46,534 nucleotides of DNA from Lachnospiraceae bacterium (GCA_024682555.1 JAIKZD010000054.1:1-46534); one strand, 5' to 3'. Shown: positions 7,966 to 17,001, counted from the first letter of the stretch. Notes: generated from the letters alone by a model not told the origin. A program made the numbers and translations.

Positions 7966-8040
7966 GGTATTAAAGTACAGGGTATTAAAGTACAGGGTAT
8001 TAAAGTACAGGGGATTAAAGTACAGGGGATTAAAAAGTGA
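7966..8040 (+). repeat. 15-bp tandem repeat array between fliE and fliF
   Basis: Five head-to-tail 15-bp units lie at 7966, 7981, 7996, 8011 and 8026. The first three are GGTATTAAAGTACAG, the fourth is GGGATTAAAGTACAG and the fifth is diverged at its end (AAAAGTGA). The fifth unit supplies the AGGGG (8024-8028) and the GTG start (8037) of fliF. Earlier units carry the same SD-like AGGG with GTA instead of GTG. The end of fliE plus its stop (CAGGTATAAAGTGACCG) resembles a degenerate unit, a possible origin of the array. Confidence 0.9.
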
Positions 8041-9644
8041 CTGACAGATTAAGAGAGATCCCGCAGCGGATCCTTGCGTGGTGGAACAAGTTTACCGCCA
8101 AACAGAAAACGATAATAATCAGTGCCGTGGCAGGCGTCGCACTGGCTCTTGCCATTTTGGCGACGGTTCTTACAAGACCGCAGTTCACGACGCTCATCAA
8201 TTGCGAGAACACCAAGGAAGCATCGGAGATAACGGGTCTGCTTGAGGGCGAGAATATCGGCTATGAGATAACCGATGACGGACTCATAATCTCCGTAAAA
8301 AAAGAAGATCTTTCGCGAGCGACTCTTTTGCTCGGAGCCAACGGTTATCCGGCCCAGAGTTATTCTCTTGAAAGCGCGCTTTCCGGCGGATTCTCAACGA
8401 CGGAGTCGGATAAGGCAAAGACCTATAAGCTCTATCAGGAATCGCATCTTCAGGAGATAATGGAGTCGGTGCCTGCCGTCAAGGCGGCCTATGTCACCCT
8501 GTCCATTCCCGATGATGACGGTACCCTGCTTGCACAGAAGGAAGAGTCTTATGCAAGCGTGATGCTTGACTTAAATGAGGAACTTGAAAACGGTGTGGCG
8601 GAGAATTTTGCCAAGAATATAGCAACCGCTCTCGGAAACAAGACCACCGAGAACATCACCATAATAGATTCAAACGGAAATCTTCTGTTCTCGGGCGCCG
8701 ATTCCGTGATGAAATCCTCAACCGTCAATGCAACGACCCAGATCCAGTTGAGGAGCGAGGCGGAAAGACTGGTCAAGCAGGAGGTCACCCAGGTGCTCCT
8801 CGGATCCAATCTTTATGAGGATGTAAAGGTAGCAACGACCTTAAAGATGGATTTTTCGTCCCAGAACGAGACCACGCATACCTATACGCAGGCAGATGAA
8901 AACGGAACGAACGTAATATCCCACTCCGATACTTACGAGGCGGAAGGCTACGGAGCCGTTACGGGTGTACCCGGAACGGACACAAATACCGAGGAGACCA
9001 CCTATGTGATAGAGGATGAAGGAAATTCGAGGTATTCCGTGACGGAGGAGTCAAGGGACTTCCTTCCCGGCGAAAAGATCACCGACAAGTCGACGCCTCC
9101 GGGAACCATAGATTACAACGGATCATCCATAGCCATAACGGCTTCCCACTATGTGATCTACAAGGAAGATGAGTTAAAGAACCAGGGAGCCCTCGATGGG
9201 ATCACCTTTGACGATTTCATCGCCGAGAATTCGGAAATGCAGAAGAAGACCGTGGATGAGGAAATGGTGGCTCTTGTGTCAAACGCCACCGGCATACCGG
9301 TTGCGAATATATCGATAATTGCCTATGATGTGCCAATATTCCAGGCTTCCGAGGGCTTCAGCGTGGATGCCGCGGATGTGGCTCAGATCTTCCTTATAGT
9401 GCTCATTCTTGCACTGTTGGGATTCGTGGTATTCTCATCTCTGAGAAAAGAGAAGGAGGAGATACCTCAGGAAGAGGAACTTTCGGTGGAAGATCTTCTG
9501 GAATCAACACAGGATGCAAACGTAGAAGACATAGAACTGGAATCCAAGTCGGAAATCAGGCTCATGGTGGAGAAGTTTGTGGATGACAATCCGGACGCGG
9601 CCGCCGCATTGCTTAGGAACTGGCTGACTGACGATTGGGGGTAG
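8037..9644 (+). CDS. fliF: Flagellar MS-ring protein FliF
   Basis: FliF forms the MS ring in the cytoplasmic membrane that anchors rotor and export gate. The 535-residue product has a first membrane helix at about residues 22-44 and ring-building motifs with a YscJ-type domain (RATLLLGANGYP, SYASVMLDL). A second membrane helix lies near 447-469. The acidic C-terminal tail ends VEKFVDDNPDAAAALLRNWLTDDWG, the FliG-binding segment. The start is GTG 8037, with AGGGG at 8024-8028 contributed by the last unit of the repeat array. fliG follows after 3 bp. Confidence 0.96.
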   Translation: MTDRLREIPQRILAWWNKFTAKQKTIIISAVAGVALALAILATVLTRPQFTTLINCENTKEASEITGLLEGENIGYEITDDGLIISVKKEDLSRATLLLGANGYPAQSYSLESALSGGFSTTESDKAKTYKLYQESHLQEIMESVPAVKAAYVTLSIPDDDGTLLAQKEESYASVMLDLNEELENGVAENFAKNIATALGNKTTENITIIDSNGNLLFSGADSVMKSSTVNATTQIQLRSEAERLVKQEVTQVLLGSNLYEDVKVATTLKMDFSSQNETTHTYTQADENGTNVISHSDTYEAEGYGAVTGVPGTDTNTEETTYVIEDEGNSRYSVTEESRDFLPGEKITDKSTPPGTIDYNGSSIAITASHYVIYKEDELKNQGALDGITFDDFIAENSEMQKKTVDEEMVALVSNATGIPVANISIIAYDVPIFQASEGFSVDAADVAQIFLIVLILALLGFVVFSSLRKEKEEIPQEEELSVEDLLESTQDANVEDIELESKSEIRLMVEKFVDDNPDAAAALLRNWLTDDWG

Positions 9645-9647
9645 GAA

Positions 9648-10670
9648 ATGCCGCAGCAGAATCAACATGAAGATGTCATTACCGGCGTTCAGAAGAGCGC
9701 TATCCTTCTGATAGCTCTCGGACCCGAAAGGTCGGCACTGATCTTCAAGTATCTCAAGGAAGAGGAAATAGAGGAACTGACTCTGGAGATCGCAAATACC
9801 AGAAGCGTTACGCCTCAGGTAAAGGAAATGGTCATAGAGGAGTTCTATCAGGTGTGCCTTGCGCAGCAGTATATCGCAGAGGGCGGTATCGGATACGCGA
9901 AGGAGCTTCTGGAAAAGGCTCTCGGAGAGGAAAAAGCAAACGATGTTATCGGAAAGCTGACTGCTTCGCTGCAGGTAAAACCTTTCGAATTCATCAGAAA
10001 GACCGAGGCTTCGCAGGTCTTAAACTTCATCCAGGACGAGCATCCTCAAACCATAGCCCTTATACTGTCATACCTTACATCCTCCCAGGCCGCGATGATA
10101 CTGTCGGCACTGCCGCCTGACAGCCAGTCGGATGTAGCAAAGCGTATAGCCATGATGGACAGGACTTCACCGGATGTCATCAAGGATGTTGAAAAGATAC
10201 TGGAAGGGAAACTCTCAAGCCTCGTGAACCAGGATTATACCATCATCGGCGGCGTAGATTCCATCGTCGAGATTTTGAATACGGTAGACAGAAGTACGGA
10301 GAAACATATCATGGAAACCCTCGAGATCGACGAGCCCGAGCTTGCCGACGAGATCAGGAAGAAGATGTTCGTATTCGAGGATATCCTGCTGCTTGATGAC
10401 AGAGCCATCCAGAGGGTTCTCAGGGATGTTGACAACAGTGATCTGGCCATCGCGCTTAAGGGCGCAAACGAAGAGGTTCAGGGCGCGATATTCAAGAACC
10501 TTTCCTCACGTCTTGCGGCCATGATAAAGGAAGACATGGAATTCATGGGCCCTGTGCGTATGAAGGATGTTGAAGAGGCGCAGCAGAAGATCGTCAATAC
10601 CATCAGGAAGCTTGAAGAGGGCGCCGAGATCGTTATTTCCCGTGGCGGAGGTGACGAGATAGTTGTCTAA
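9648..10670 (+). CDS. fliG: Flagellar motor switch protein FliG
   Basis: FliG sits on the MS ring and transmits torque from the stator. The 340-residue protein carries the N-domain (QKSAILLIALGPERSALIFKYL), the middle domain with the EHPQTIALILSYL motif near residue 128, and the C-domain with MFVFEDILLLDDRAIQRVLRDVDNS, including the charged residues that contact MotA. Length is normal. It starts 3 bp after fliF and overlaps fliH by 8 bp, so FliF/FliG/FliH translation is likely coupled. Confidence 0.97.
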   Translation: MPQQNQHEDVITGVQKSAILLIALGPERSALIFKYLKEEEIEELTLEIANTRSVTPQVKEMVIEEFYQVCLAQQYIAEGGIGYAKELLEKALGEEKANDVIGKLTASLQVKPFEFIRKTEASQVLNFIQDEHPQTIALILSYLTSSQAAMILSALPPDSQSDVAKRIAMMDRTSPDVIKDVEKILEGKLSSLVNQDYTIIGGVDSIVEILNTVDRSTEKHIMETLEIDEPELADEIRKKMFVFEDILLLDDRAIQRVLRDVDNSDLAIALKGANEEVQGAIFKNLSSRLAAMIKEDMEFMGPVRMKDVEEAQQKIVNTIRKLEEGAEIVISRGGGDEIVV

Positions 10671-11511
10671 GAATCTTCTGAAGTCAAACTCAATAGTGAT
10701 TAAAGGCGACGGCAAGAGAATGATCAATTCCAATGACCTGATCGCCGAAAAGATTCAGAAGCTCACCGAGATACTCGAAATGGACAGGGAAGAGGATTTC
10801 GCGGACGGTTTTTCGGAAGGGCTGGAAGCCGAACAGGTGGAGGCGCTTCTGTCGGATCCGGATGAAGAGCCCGAAGCCGTGGCACATGCAAAGGAGAAGG
10901 CCTCAGAGATAGTGGAGCATGCCAATGAGGATGCCGAGAATATTTTGAGATCCGCAGCGGAGGAAAGAGAAAGGCTCATAAGCGATGCGGAGAATGAGGC
11001 CCGGGCCCTCAAGAATGATTCCATCCGCGCAGGTCACGATGAAGGCTACAGGGCAGGCTACGATGAGGGCATGAAGGAAATAGAGGCCCTTAAAGCCGGG
11101 CTCGAACAGGAAAGACAGGAACTGGAAGCCGAGTACGACAGACGGTATAAGGCCATGGAACCGGAGCTTGTGGAAACGCTGACGGGGATCTACAGCCATG
11201 TGCTGGGGATATCCCTCGAGAACGAAACCGGTGTTATCATGACCCTCTTAAAGGACACCATCAGAAATATCGAAGGCGGAAAAAACTATATGGTCCATGT
11301 TTCCGCGGACGATTATGCTTATGTGGGCGCCTACCGGGAAGATCTTTTAAACTGTGTCGGAGGCATAGACAGTCTTGAGGTGGTTGAGGATGTCACCCTG
11401 AAAGCTTCGGACTGTTTCGTGGAATGTGAGAGCGGGATATATGAGTGCGGTCTCGGAACCGAACTTTCGCTGCTTAAAAAGGAGTTAAGGCTTTTATCCT
11501 ATTCGGGATAG
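10663..11511 (+). CDS. fliH: Flagellar export assembly protein FliH
   Basis: FliH binds the ATPase FliI and docks it to the rotor. The 282-residue protein is highly charged, with a long coiled-coil region (about residues 60-170, many Glu/Ala/Lys) that includes a GYRAGYDEGMKE stretch of the Gly-repeat type seen in FliH, and a C-terminal FliH/YscL domain. The start is a TTG at 10663 inside the end of fliG, with GGAGGTGA at 10647-10654 giving good spacing. The N-terminus SKNLLKSNSIVIKG resembles other Clostridia FliH. Confidence 0.9.
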   Translation: MSKNLLKSNSIVIKGDGKRMINSNDLIAEKIQKLTEILEMDREEDFADGFSEGLEAEQVEALLSDPDEEPEAVAHAKEKASEIVEHANEDAENILRSAAEERERLISDAENEARALKNDSIRAGHDEGYRAGYDEGMKEIEALKAGLEQERQELEAEYDRRYKAMEPELVETLTGIYSHVLGISLENETGVIMTLLKDTIRNIEGGKNYMVHVSADDYAYVGAYREDLLNCVGGIDSLEVVEDVTLKASDCFVECESGIYECGLGTELSLLKKELRLLSYSG

Positions 11512-11523
11512 CCGGAAATACCC

Positions 11524-12825
11524 ATGGACACCGCAAAATATCAGGCTGCATTAGAAAAAACATATTTCAAAAGACTGGGCAAGGTAGTTAATGTCGTTGG
11601 TCTTACCATAGAATCAATAGGTCCCGATGCCAAGCTGAATGATCTCTGCCGGATAATGACAGACAAAGCGCAGGGGCTTTTTGTAACTGCGGAGGTTGTA
11701 GGTTTCAGGGATAACAGGACACTGCTGATGCCCTATGAAACCACCGACGGGATAGGCTATGGCTGCATAGTGGAAAACATGGGTTATCCCCTGACCGTAA
11801 ATGTCGGTGAAGGAATGCTTGGAAAATGCCTCGACGGACTGGGCAGACCCGTGGACGACAGCGAGATAGTCAGCGAGGGCACCTATCCGGTGGATGCACC
11901 GCCTCCCGATCCCTTAAAGAGGGTGATAATAGATACGCCTCTTCCTCTTGGGGTCAAAGCCGTTGACGGGATAATGACCATCGGGAAGGGTCAGAGGATA
12001 GGGATCTTTGCCGGATCCGGAGTCGGAAAGAGTACGTTACTTGGCATGTTTGCAAGAAACACCAGGGCGGACATAAATATAATAGCCCTTATCGGAGAGC
12101 GGGGAAGAGAGGTCAGGGAATTCATAGAACGGGACCTCGGAGAAGAGGGAATGAAACGCTCAATAGTAGTGGTGGCGACCTCGGACAAACCGGCTCTCGT
12201 ACGAAAAAAGGCCGCAATGACTGCTACGGCCCTTGCGGAATATTTCCGGGACAAGGGAAAGGATGTTTTACTGATGATGGATTCCCTCACCCGTTTTTCC
12301 ATGGCCCAGAGGGAGATAGGCCTTGCCAGCGGGGAGCCTCCGGTTACGAGAGGATATCCTCCGAGCGTATATTCCGAAATGCCCAAGCTTCTTGAAAGGG
12401 CAGGTAATTCGGAGAGCGGCTCCATAACGGGGTTATATACCGTACTGGTGGACGGAGACGATTTTAACGAACCCATAACCGATACCGCGAGGGGTATCCT
12501 TGACGGGCACATAATGTTAAACAGAAAGCTTGCCCACAAGAATCATTATCCGGCAATCGACATCCTTCAGAGCATCTCAAGATGCATGAGCCAGATCGCC
12601 ACGAAGGAACACAAGCAGGCAGCGGGAAGGCTTAAAAACGTACTCGCCACCTACAATGAAGCGGAGGATCTTATCAACATCGGTGCGTATAAATCGGGAG
12701 CGAATCCAAGCATAGATTATGCGATAGATAAGATAGGCAGGGTAAACGAATATCTCTGCCAGGATGTGGACACGAAGTATTCCTTCGAAGAGGAATTAAA
12801 GCTCCTCGAGGAAATATTTGAATAG
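11524..12825 (+). CDS. fliI: Flagellum-specific export ATPase FliI
   Basis: FliI is the F1-beta-like ATPase that energises loading of export substrates. The 433-residue protein has Walker A in FAGSGVGKSTLLGMF, Walker B in VLLMMDSLTRF, and the FliI/YscN signature region MAQREIGLASGEPPVTRGYPPSVYS (residues about 260-285). LIGERGREVREF is conserved as well. Length matches the family. The gene follows fliH by 12 bp with only a weak ribosome-binding site, consistent with translational coupling. Confidence 0.97.
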   Translation: MDTAKYQAALEKTYFKRLGKVVNVVGLTIESIGPDAKLNDLCRIMTDKAQGLFVTAEVVGFRDNRTLLMPYETTDGIGYGCIVENMGYPLTVNVGEGMLGKCLDGLGRPVDDSEIVSEGTYPVDAPPPDPLKRVIIDTPLPLGVKAVDGIMTIGKGQRIGIFAGSGVGKSTLLGMFARNTRADINIIALIGERGREVREFIERDLGEEGMKRSIVVVATSDKPALVRKKAAMTATALAEYFRDKGKDVLLMMDSLTRFSMAQREIGLASGEPPVTRGYPPSVYSEMPKLLERAGNSESGSITGLYTVLVDGDDFNEPITDTARGILDGHIMLNRKLAHKNHYPAIDILQSISRCMSQIATKEHKQAAGRLKNVLATYNEAEDLINIGAYKSGANPSIDYAIDKIGRVNEYLCQDVDTKYSFEEELKLLEEIFE

Positions 12826-12851
12826 ACCGTCATTACCAAAAGGTGACTTTC

Positions 12852-13310
12852 ATGGCAAGATTTATCTACAGGATGCAGAACATCCTGAATCTTAAGGAAA
12901 AACTGGAGACACAGGCCAAGAACGAATTTGCCATGGCAAGCAGCGCCGTAAACGAGGAGGAGGCAAAGCTTAAGGCTCTGTATGACAGGAAAAAGGCTTA
13001 CGAAGACAGACTGAAGACCCTGTATGAGAGCGATCTTTCTCTTTTTGACATAAGAGAGACATCCCAGGCGGTGGAACTTATGGATTATCAGATCGGGATC
13101 CAGCAGGAAAACCTGAGGCGCGCCGAGGAGATCCTTGAATATAAACGGGAAGCCTTAAAGATCGCCATGCAGGAAAAAGAAACCCAGGAGAAGCTCAAGG
13201 AAAACGCTTTTGAGGTCTTCAAGCAGGAGGTGAAGGCGGCAGAGAGCAAAGAAATAGATGAACTTGTAAGCTACAGATTCGGACAGGCTAAAGAGGAAAA
13301 TAATGGCTAA
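12852..13310 (+). CDS. fliJ: Flagellar export chaperone FliJ
   Basis: FliJ is the coiled-coil stalk of the export ATPase, like the gamma subunit of F1. The product is 152 residues from ATG 12852 (AAAGGTGA at 12838-12845); an in-frame GTG at 12843 overlaps the SD and is not the likely start. The sequence is almost entirely a two-strand coiled coil beginning ARFIYRMQNILNLKEKLETQAKNEF, a typical FliJ N-terminus. It sits between fliI and a MotE-like gene and overlaps the latter by 8 bp. Confidence 0.92.
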   Translation: MARFIYRMQNILNLKEKLETQAKNEFAMASSAVNEEEAKLKALYDRKKAYEDRLKTLYESDLSLFDIRETSQAVELMDYQIGIQQENLRRAEEILEYKREALKIAMQEKETQEKLKENAFEVFKQEVKAAESKEIDELVSYRFGQAKEENNG

Positions 13311-14178
13311 AGGCGACGAGATCATAGAAGAAGAACCTACGAAAAAGAAAAAGGAAAAAACAAAGAAGGAAAAGCCTGCGAAGAAGCAGAAGGGAGGACC
13401 TTCGGAATCGCCGGAAGGCGCGGCCATCTACACCGATGCCGAGGAGGAAGAAGAGGGCGGCGGATTTTCCATAGCCCTGATCACCATCCTCATCATCATT
13501 ATATGGCTTGCAATACTGTGTCTTCTCATAAAGCTTGATGTGGGCGGGTTTGGTTCCAATTTCCTCTATCCCATCTTCAAGGACACTCCGGTGATCAATA
13601 AGATCTTACCGGAGGCAGAGCCCTTTTCCCTTCCGGGAGACAGCGGAAAGTCGGAGCTTGAGGAGGAATTTCCCTCGCTTGCATCGGCTCTTTCGGAGAT
13701 CGAGAGCCTGAGAAAGGAAAACGAAAGATTAAAGAACGCAAATACCGTAAATGCCACCGACGAGCAGATAGCGGCCATGCGTGAGGAGATAGAGAGACTT
13801 AAGACCTTCGAGGAGAGCCAGGTGGAATTCCAGAGGGTAAAGACGGAATTTTACGAGGAAGTGGTTTTTTCCGATGAAGCTCCTTCCATAGAGGAATACA
13901 GGAAGTATTACGAGGAGATCGATCCCGAGAACGCCGAATACCTGTATAAACAGGTAATAACCCAGATAGAGGCGGACAAGGAACTTGACGAATACGTAAA
14001 GGCATACAGTTCCATGAAGCCCAAGAGTGCCGCCGCGGTATTTGAGGAAATGACTGACAATCTGGAACTTGTGGCCAAGATCCTCGGAAGAATGGATTCG
14101 GAGTCAAGAGCCAAGATATTAAACGTGATCGATGCGGAGGTTGCATCAAGGCTTACAAAGATCATGGATCCAGACTGA
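13303..14178 (+). CDS. MotE-like flagellar protein (YlxF/MgtE-N domain)
   Basis: This is the protein found after fliJ in Firmicutes (YlxF in Bacillus). Relatives called MotE chaperone stator proteins, but the role here is inferred. The 291 residues comprise a Lys-rich cytoplasmic start, one membrane helix at about 55-75 (ALITILIIIIWLAILCLLI), a coiled coil (about 125-180), and a C-terminal MgtE-N/MotE domain. That domain contains YSSMKPKSAAAVFEEM and VAKILGRMDSESRAKILNVID. It overlaps fliJ by 8 bp and ends the upstream block; fliK follows after 132 bp that contain a promoter. Confidence 0.85.
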   Translation: MAKGDEIIEEEPTKKKKEKTKKEKPAKKQKGGPSESPEGAAIYTDAEEEEEGGGFSIALITILIIIIWLAILCLLIKLDVGGFGSNFLYPIFKDTPVINKILPEAEPFSLPGDSGKSELEEEFPSLASALSEIESLRKENERLKNANTVNATDEQIAAMREEIERLKTFEESQVEFQRVKTEFYEEVVFSDEAPSIEEYRKYYEEIDPENAEYLYKQVITQIEADKELDEYVKAYSSMKPKSAAAVFEEMTDNLELVAKILGRMDSESRAKILNVIDAEVASRLTKIMDPD

Positions 14179-14218
14179 TGCTTCCGTAAAAGCCTGTAAA
14201 TTATTTCCGCTTTTTCAG

Positions 14219-14297
14219 CTCTTAAGATTTTTGAACATTCTGCCGATAAAGATTATAGTACCGGGAAGTTCCCTCCCGTGAGTGAAGATCTTAAGAG
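14219..14297. repeat. Inverted repeat flanking the fliK promoter
   Basis: CTCTTAAGAT (14219-14228) and ATCTTAAGAG (14288-14297) are perfect inverted copies 59 nt apart, and each arm also contains the palindrome CTTAAG. The left arm overlaps the -35 region of the sigma-28 site; the right arm lies just upstream of the fliK SD (AAGGAGAG, 14299-14306). In read-through RNA the arms could pair; in RNA started at the local promoter the left arm is missing. Confidence 0.75.
14223..14249 (+). promoter_or_regulatory. Sigma-28 (SigD/FliA)-type promoter of fliK, overlapping a sigma-A-like site
   Basis: TAAG (14223-14226), a 15-bp spacer and GCCGATAA (14242-14249) match the flagellar sigma consensus TAAA-N15-GCCGATAA at 11 of 12 positions. 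A vegetative-like pair TTGAAC (14231-14236) and TATAGT (14254-14259) with 17-bp spacing overlaps it. Transcription would begin near 14257-14266, 45-55 nt before fliK ATG 14311. The sigma factor itself is encoded in this operon at 37601. No other comparable GCCGATA site with correct spacing was found in the window. Confidence 0.7.
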
Positions 14298-14310
14298 GAA
14301 AGGAGAGTAA

Positions 14311-15786
14311 ATGACTACACCATCAATTAAAGAACTGCAGTCAGTTTTTATGGGTGCTGATAATCGAGTAGACGGATCTATCGCAGGGAACAGCACTTCT
14401 TCAAATCAAAAAACCGATTCCTTCACGAAGATAATGAGTGAAGCTGCCGGCAAGACCGTGGATGTTAAGCAGGGCGATGCAAATGCCATCAGGCAGACGA
14501 AGCCCGCCCAGGTTAACAACAAACCGAGAAAGGACCTGAAAAACGATACGGGTTCGGATCAGGCGGGTAAGACGGATGAAAGCTCAAAGACTTCGGAGAA
14601 GGACAATATCAAGGATGATACAAACACAAAAGATGACATTTCCGCAAAGGTTTCCGAGAAGACCGATAAGGTAAAGGATGCTATTAAGGATGAGCTTTCC
14701 GTAACGGACGAAGAGATCGAGGTTGCAATGAACGCTCTTTCCATGACGGAGGCTGATCTTTTAAATCCCGATGCTTTAAAGGAGCTTATGTTAAGCCTTA
14801 CGGAAAATGACGATCCCATGTCCCTTCTTACAAACGAAAATCTTCTTCAGAGCATCAGAAATGTTGTTGAACTCGCAGGCGAGGTCAAAGGTGATCTCAT
14901 GCAGGAGTTCGGCCTTACGTCCGATGAATTCGGTGCCGCTCTTAAGGAGCTTGTGCAGAATGCAGAGGCCGTAAAGGATCCCGGAATGATAACGGATGAA
15001 AAAACCGAAAAGGACGAAGATCCGGTGATCACCGACAGGACCGCTACGCAGAGTGATCTGACGGCAGCTCCAAAGGCAGGCGAAAAAGAAGATAAGGATA
15101 AGAACGGCGAAGTTTCAAAAACATCAGACAATTCAAACGGTGCCCAGGCCTTAAGGGCGGATAATACCGTGACTGTGGCCAAAGCCGACAATAACGCAAA
15201 TGCAGGCGGAAACAACGGCAGCGACATGCCCCGGGAGGCATTTACCCAGACCGTGGTGACCACGGAGATAAGCTCCACCGGCGAAGTGATAGAGACCGTG
15301 AGGGAATACGGCTCCTATGCGGACGGCGCAAATATCCTGAATCAGGTTACCGAGCAGATAAAGGTAAACATCTCCCCCGAGACCACAACCATGGAAATGC
15401 AGCTGCATCCGGCTTCCCTCGGAGCGGTCAATGTGCAGATAGCATCGGAAAACGGCGTCATGCATGCGCATATCCTTGTTCAGAACGAAAGCGTGAGAGA
15501 AGTTCTGGCCTCCCAGATGGAGCAGCTTTTAAAGACTTTTGAAGAGCAGGGACAGAAAGTTACGGAGATCGATGTTTCGGTCGCCAACTACAATCTCGAA
15601 CACGGACTTTACAGAGACGACGAGAACAACGGGCAGGCCGGAAAGGAAAGCTCCGGAAGACGTGGAAGAAGGAGCATCGATCTGAACGCCATGAGCGATT
15701 CCGACATCGCAGAGCTTGACGAAGAGGACAGGCTCGAGGCGGAAATGATGGATATGAACGGGACAAGCGTCCAGTACAGGGCGTAA
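14311..15786 (+). CDS. fliK: Flagellar hook-length control protein FliK
   Basis: FliK is secreted, measures hook length and switches export specificity through FlhB. The 491-residue protein has a long, hydrophilic, Asp/Lys/Thr-rich and probably disordered N-terminal part (about 1-330). It ends in the conserved Flg_hook domain (about 340-430), with VTEQIKVNISPETTTMEMQLHPASLGAVNVQI and a conserved basic/acidic tail. The N-terminal region is low in conservation, as usual for the family. The start ATG follows AAGGAGAG. It is the first gene behind the internal sigma-28-type promoter. Confidence 0.9.
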   Translation: MTTPSIKELQSVFMGADNRVDGSIAGNSTSSNQKTDSFTKIMSEAAGKTVDVKQGDANAIRQTKPAQVNNKPRKDLKNDTGSDQAGKTDESSKTSEKDNIKDDTNTKDDISAKVSEKTDKVKDAIKDELSVTDEEIEVAMNALSMTEADLLNPDALKELMLSLTENDDPMSLLTNENLLQSIRNVVELAGEVKGDLMQEFGLTSDEFGAALKELVQNAEAVKDPGMITDEKTEKDEDPVITDRTATQSDLTAAPKAGEKEDKDKNGEVSKTSDNSNGAQALRADNTVTVAKADNNANAGGNNGSDMPREAFTQTVVTTEISSTGEVIETVREYGSYADGANILNQVTEQIKVNISPETTTMEMQLHPASLGAVNVQIASENGVMHAHILVQNESVREVLASQMEQLLKTFEEQGQKVTEIDVSVANYNLEHGLYRDDENNGQAGKESSGRRGRRSIDLNAMSDSDIAELDEEDRLEAEMMDMNGTSVQYRA

Positions 15787-15817
15787 AAAAATATCAGAAA
15801 AAGAAAGGAGAATGGAT

Positions 15818-16537
15818 ATGGCATTAACAGCACCGGTAGTGAACGGAGAAGTCACAAACACCTCTACGATCAGTGCTGCATCGGAGTCGGCTTCGAGCAA
15901 GAGCAACAGCGCTCTTGACAAGGATGCATTCCTTCAGCTGCTCGTGACTCAGATGAAATATCAGGATCCGCTGGAACCTACTTCAAACACCGAGTACATT
16001 TCGCAGTTTGCCCAGTTCTCGGAGCTTGAAGAGATGCAGAACCTGACAAGCACCATGTCGCTGCAGAGGGCATCCTCACTTGTGGGTCAGTATGTTGAGA
16101 TAACACATACGAACGATACCACCGGTGAGTCGGTACAGGTAGCGGGAACGGTTGACTATGTAACCTATGAGAACAATAAAGCCTATGTTTCGGTGGGCGG
16201 AGAGCTTTATTCGGTTGATGATATCACCAAGTCCTTCAACCCCGAATATGCAAACGCGGGAACGCTGGCGGCGTCTTTCGTAAGTTCTCTCAACAAGCTT
16301 CCCAAGCTTACCGACCTTACCACTGCTTATGAGGAGGTTGTCAGCAATCTGACCGACGTATTCAATGACATGACGGATTACCAGAAGTCATTTTTGTCGG
16401 AGGATGACATTGAACGTTACAAAGAGTATGCTGCAAGGATGGAAACGCTGTTAGCCCAGGCCGCTGAAGCCTCGGAAACCACGGATGAGGGATCTTCCGA
16501 AGAAGACGCAGAGGGCGAAGAGGTACCGGAGGTATAG
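15818..16537 (+). CDS. flgD: Hook capping/scaffold protein FlgD
   Basis: FlgD caps the growing hook and is lost after hook completion. The 239-residue product has the N-terminal FlgD signature LDKDAFLQLLVTQMKYQDPLEPTSNTEYISQFAQFSELEEMQNL (about residues 32-76). A middle beta domain contains VGQYVEITHTNDTTGES and VDYVTYENNKAYVSVGG. The C-terminus is an acidic extension. ATG 15818 is favoured because AAAGGAG (15804-15810) is 7 nt away; the ATG at 15812 would be only 1 nt from it. Confidence 0.93.
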   Translation: MALTAPVVNGEVTNTSTISAASESASSKSNSALDKDAFLQLLVTQMKYQDPLEPTSNTEYISQFAQFSELEEMQNLTSTMSLQRASSLVGQYVEITHTNDTTGESVQVAGTVDYVTYENNKAYVSVGGELYSVDDITKSFNPEYANAGTLAASFVSSLNKLPKLTDLTTAYEEVVSNLTDVFNDMTDYQKSFLSEDDIERYKEYAARMETLLAQAAEASETTDEGSSEEDAEGEEVPEV

Positions 16538-16596
16538 CGTAATATCAGGCACATGGTCAATGACGGTAATGTTACTTATGTTACGGAGGAAACGGA

Positions 16597-17001
16597 ATGA
16601 GAATACTGAACGGGCATTCCCCTTCCATCGAGGAAACGGCCTCTAAATACCTAAGTAATGCAGCAGGTCAGGTAAAAAAGGAAGCTAAAGACGAAAAAAG
16701 CTTTGCCGAGATCCTGTCAAAGAAGCAGGCGGAGGGTGAGGAAAGCCAGGAACTTAAGTTTTCCAAGCATGCTTCCAACAGATTAAACGACAGGAACATC
16801 GAATTATCTGACAGTCAGCTTGACAGACTACAGGCAGGGATGCAGAGAGCTAACAGGAAGGGAATCAATGAAACGCTCGTTATCATGGACCAGCTCGCAT
16901 TCATCGTGAACGCGAAGAACAACACCGTGATAACCGCAATGGATCAGACGGAAGCGGACGAAAATGTATTCACAAACATAGACGGGGCCGTGATAGTCTG
17001 A
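16597..17001 (+). CDS. Flagellar operon protein, TIGR02530-like
   Basis: A small protein commonly found between flgD and flgE in Firmicutes flagellar operons (TIGR02530, sometimes annotated flagellar operon protein); its function is unknown. The 134 residues contain the recognisable core LKFSKHASNRLNDRNIELSDSQLDRLQAGMQRA (about 54-87) and ETLVIMDQLAFIVNAKNNTVITAMD. There is no membrane segment or signal peptide. GGAGGAAA precedes ATG 16597. Position next to flgD and flgE suggests a part in hook assembly, but this is inference. Confidence 0.85.
   Translation: MRILNGHSPSIEETASKYLSNAAGQVKKEAKDEKSFAEILSKKQAEGEESQELKFSKHASNRLNDRNIELSDSQLDRLQAGMQRANRKGINETLVIMDQLAFIVNAKNNTVITAMDQTEADENVFTNIDGAVIV

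Noticed and set aside
7966-8040. CRISPR-like array between fliE and fliF
   Set aside because: Units are directly adjacent without spacers and only 15 bp long; it is a simple tandem repeat.
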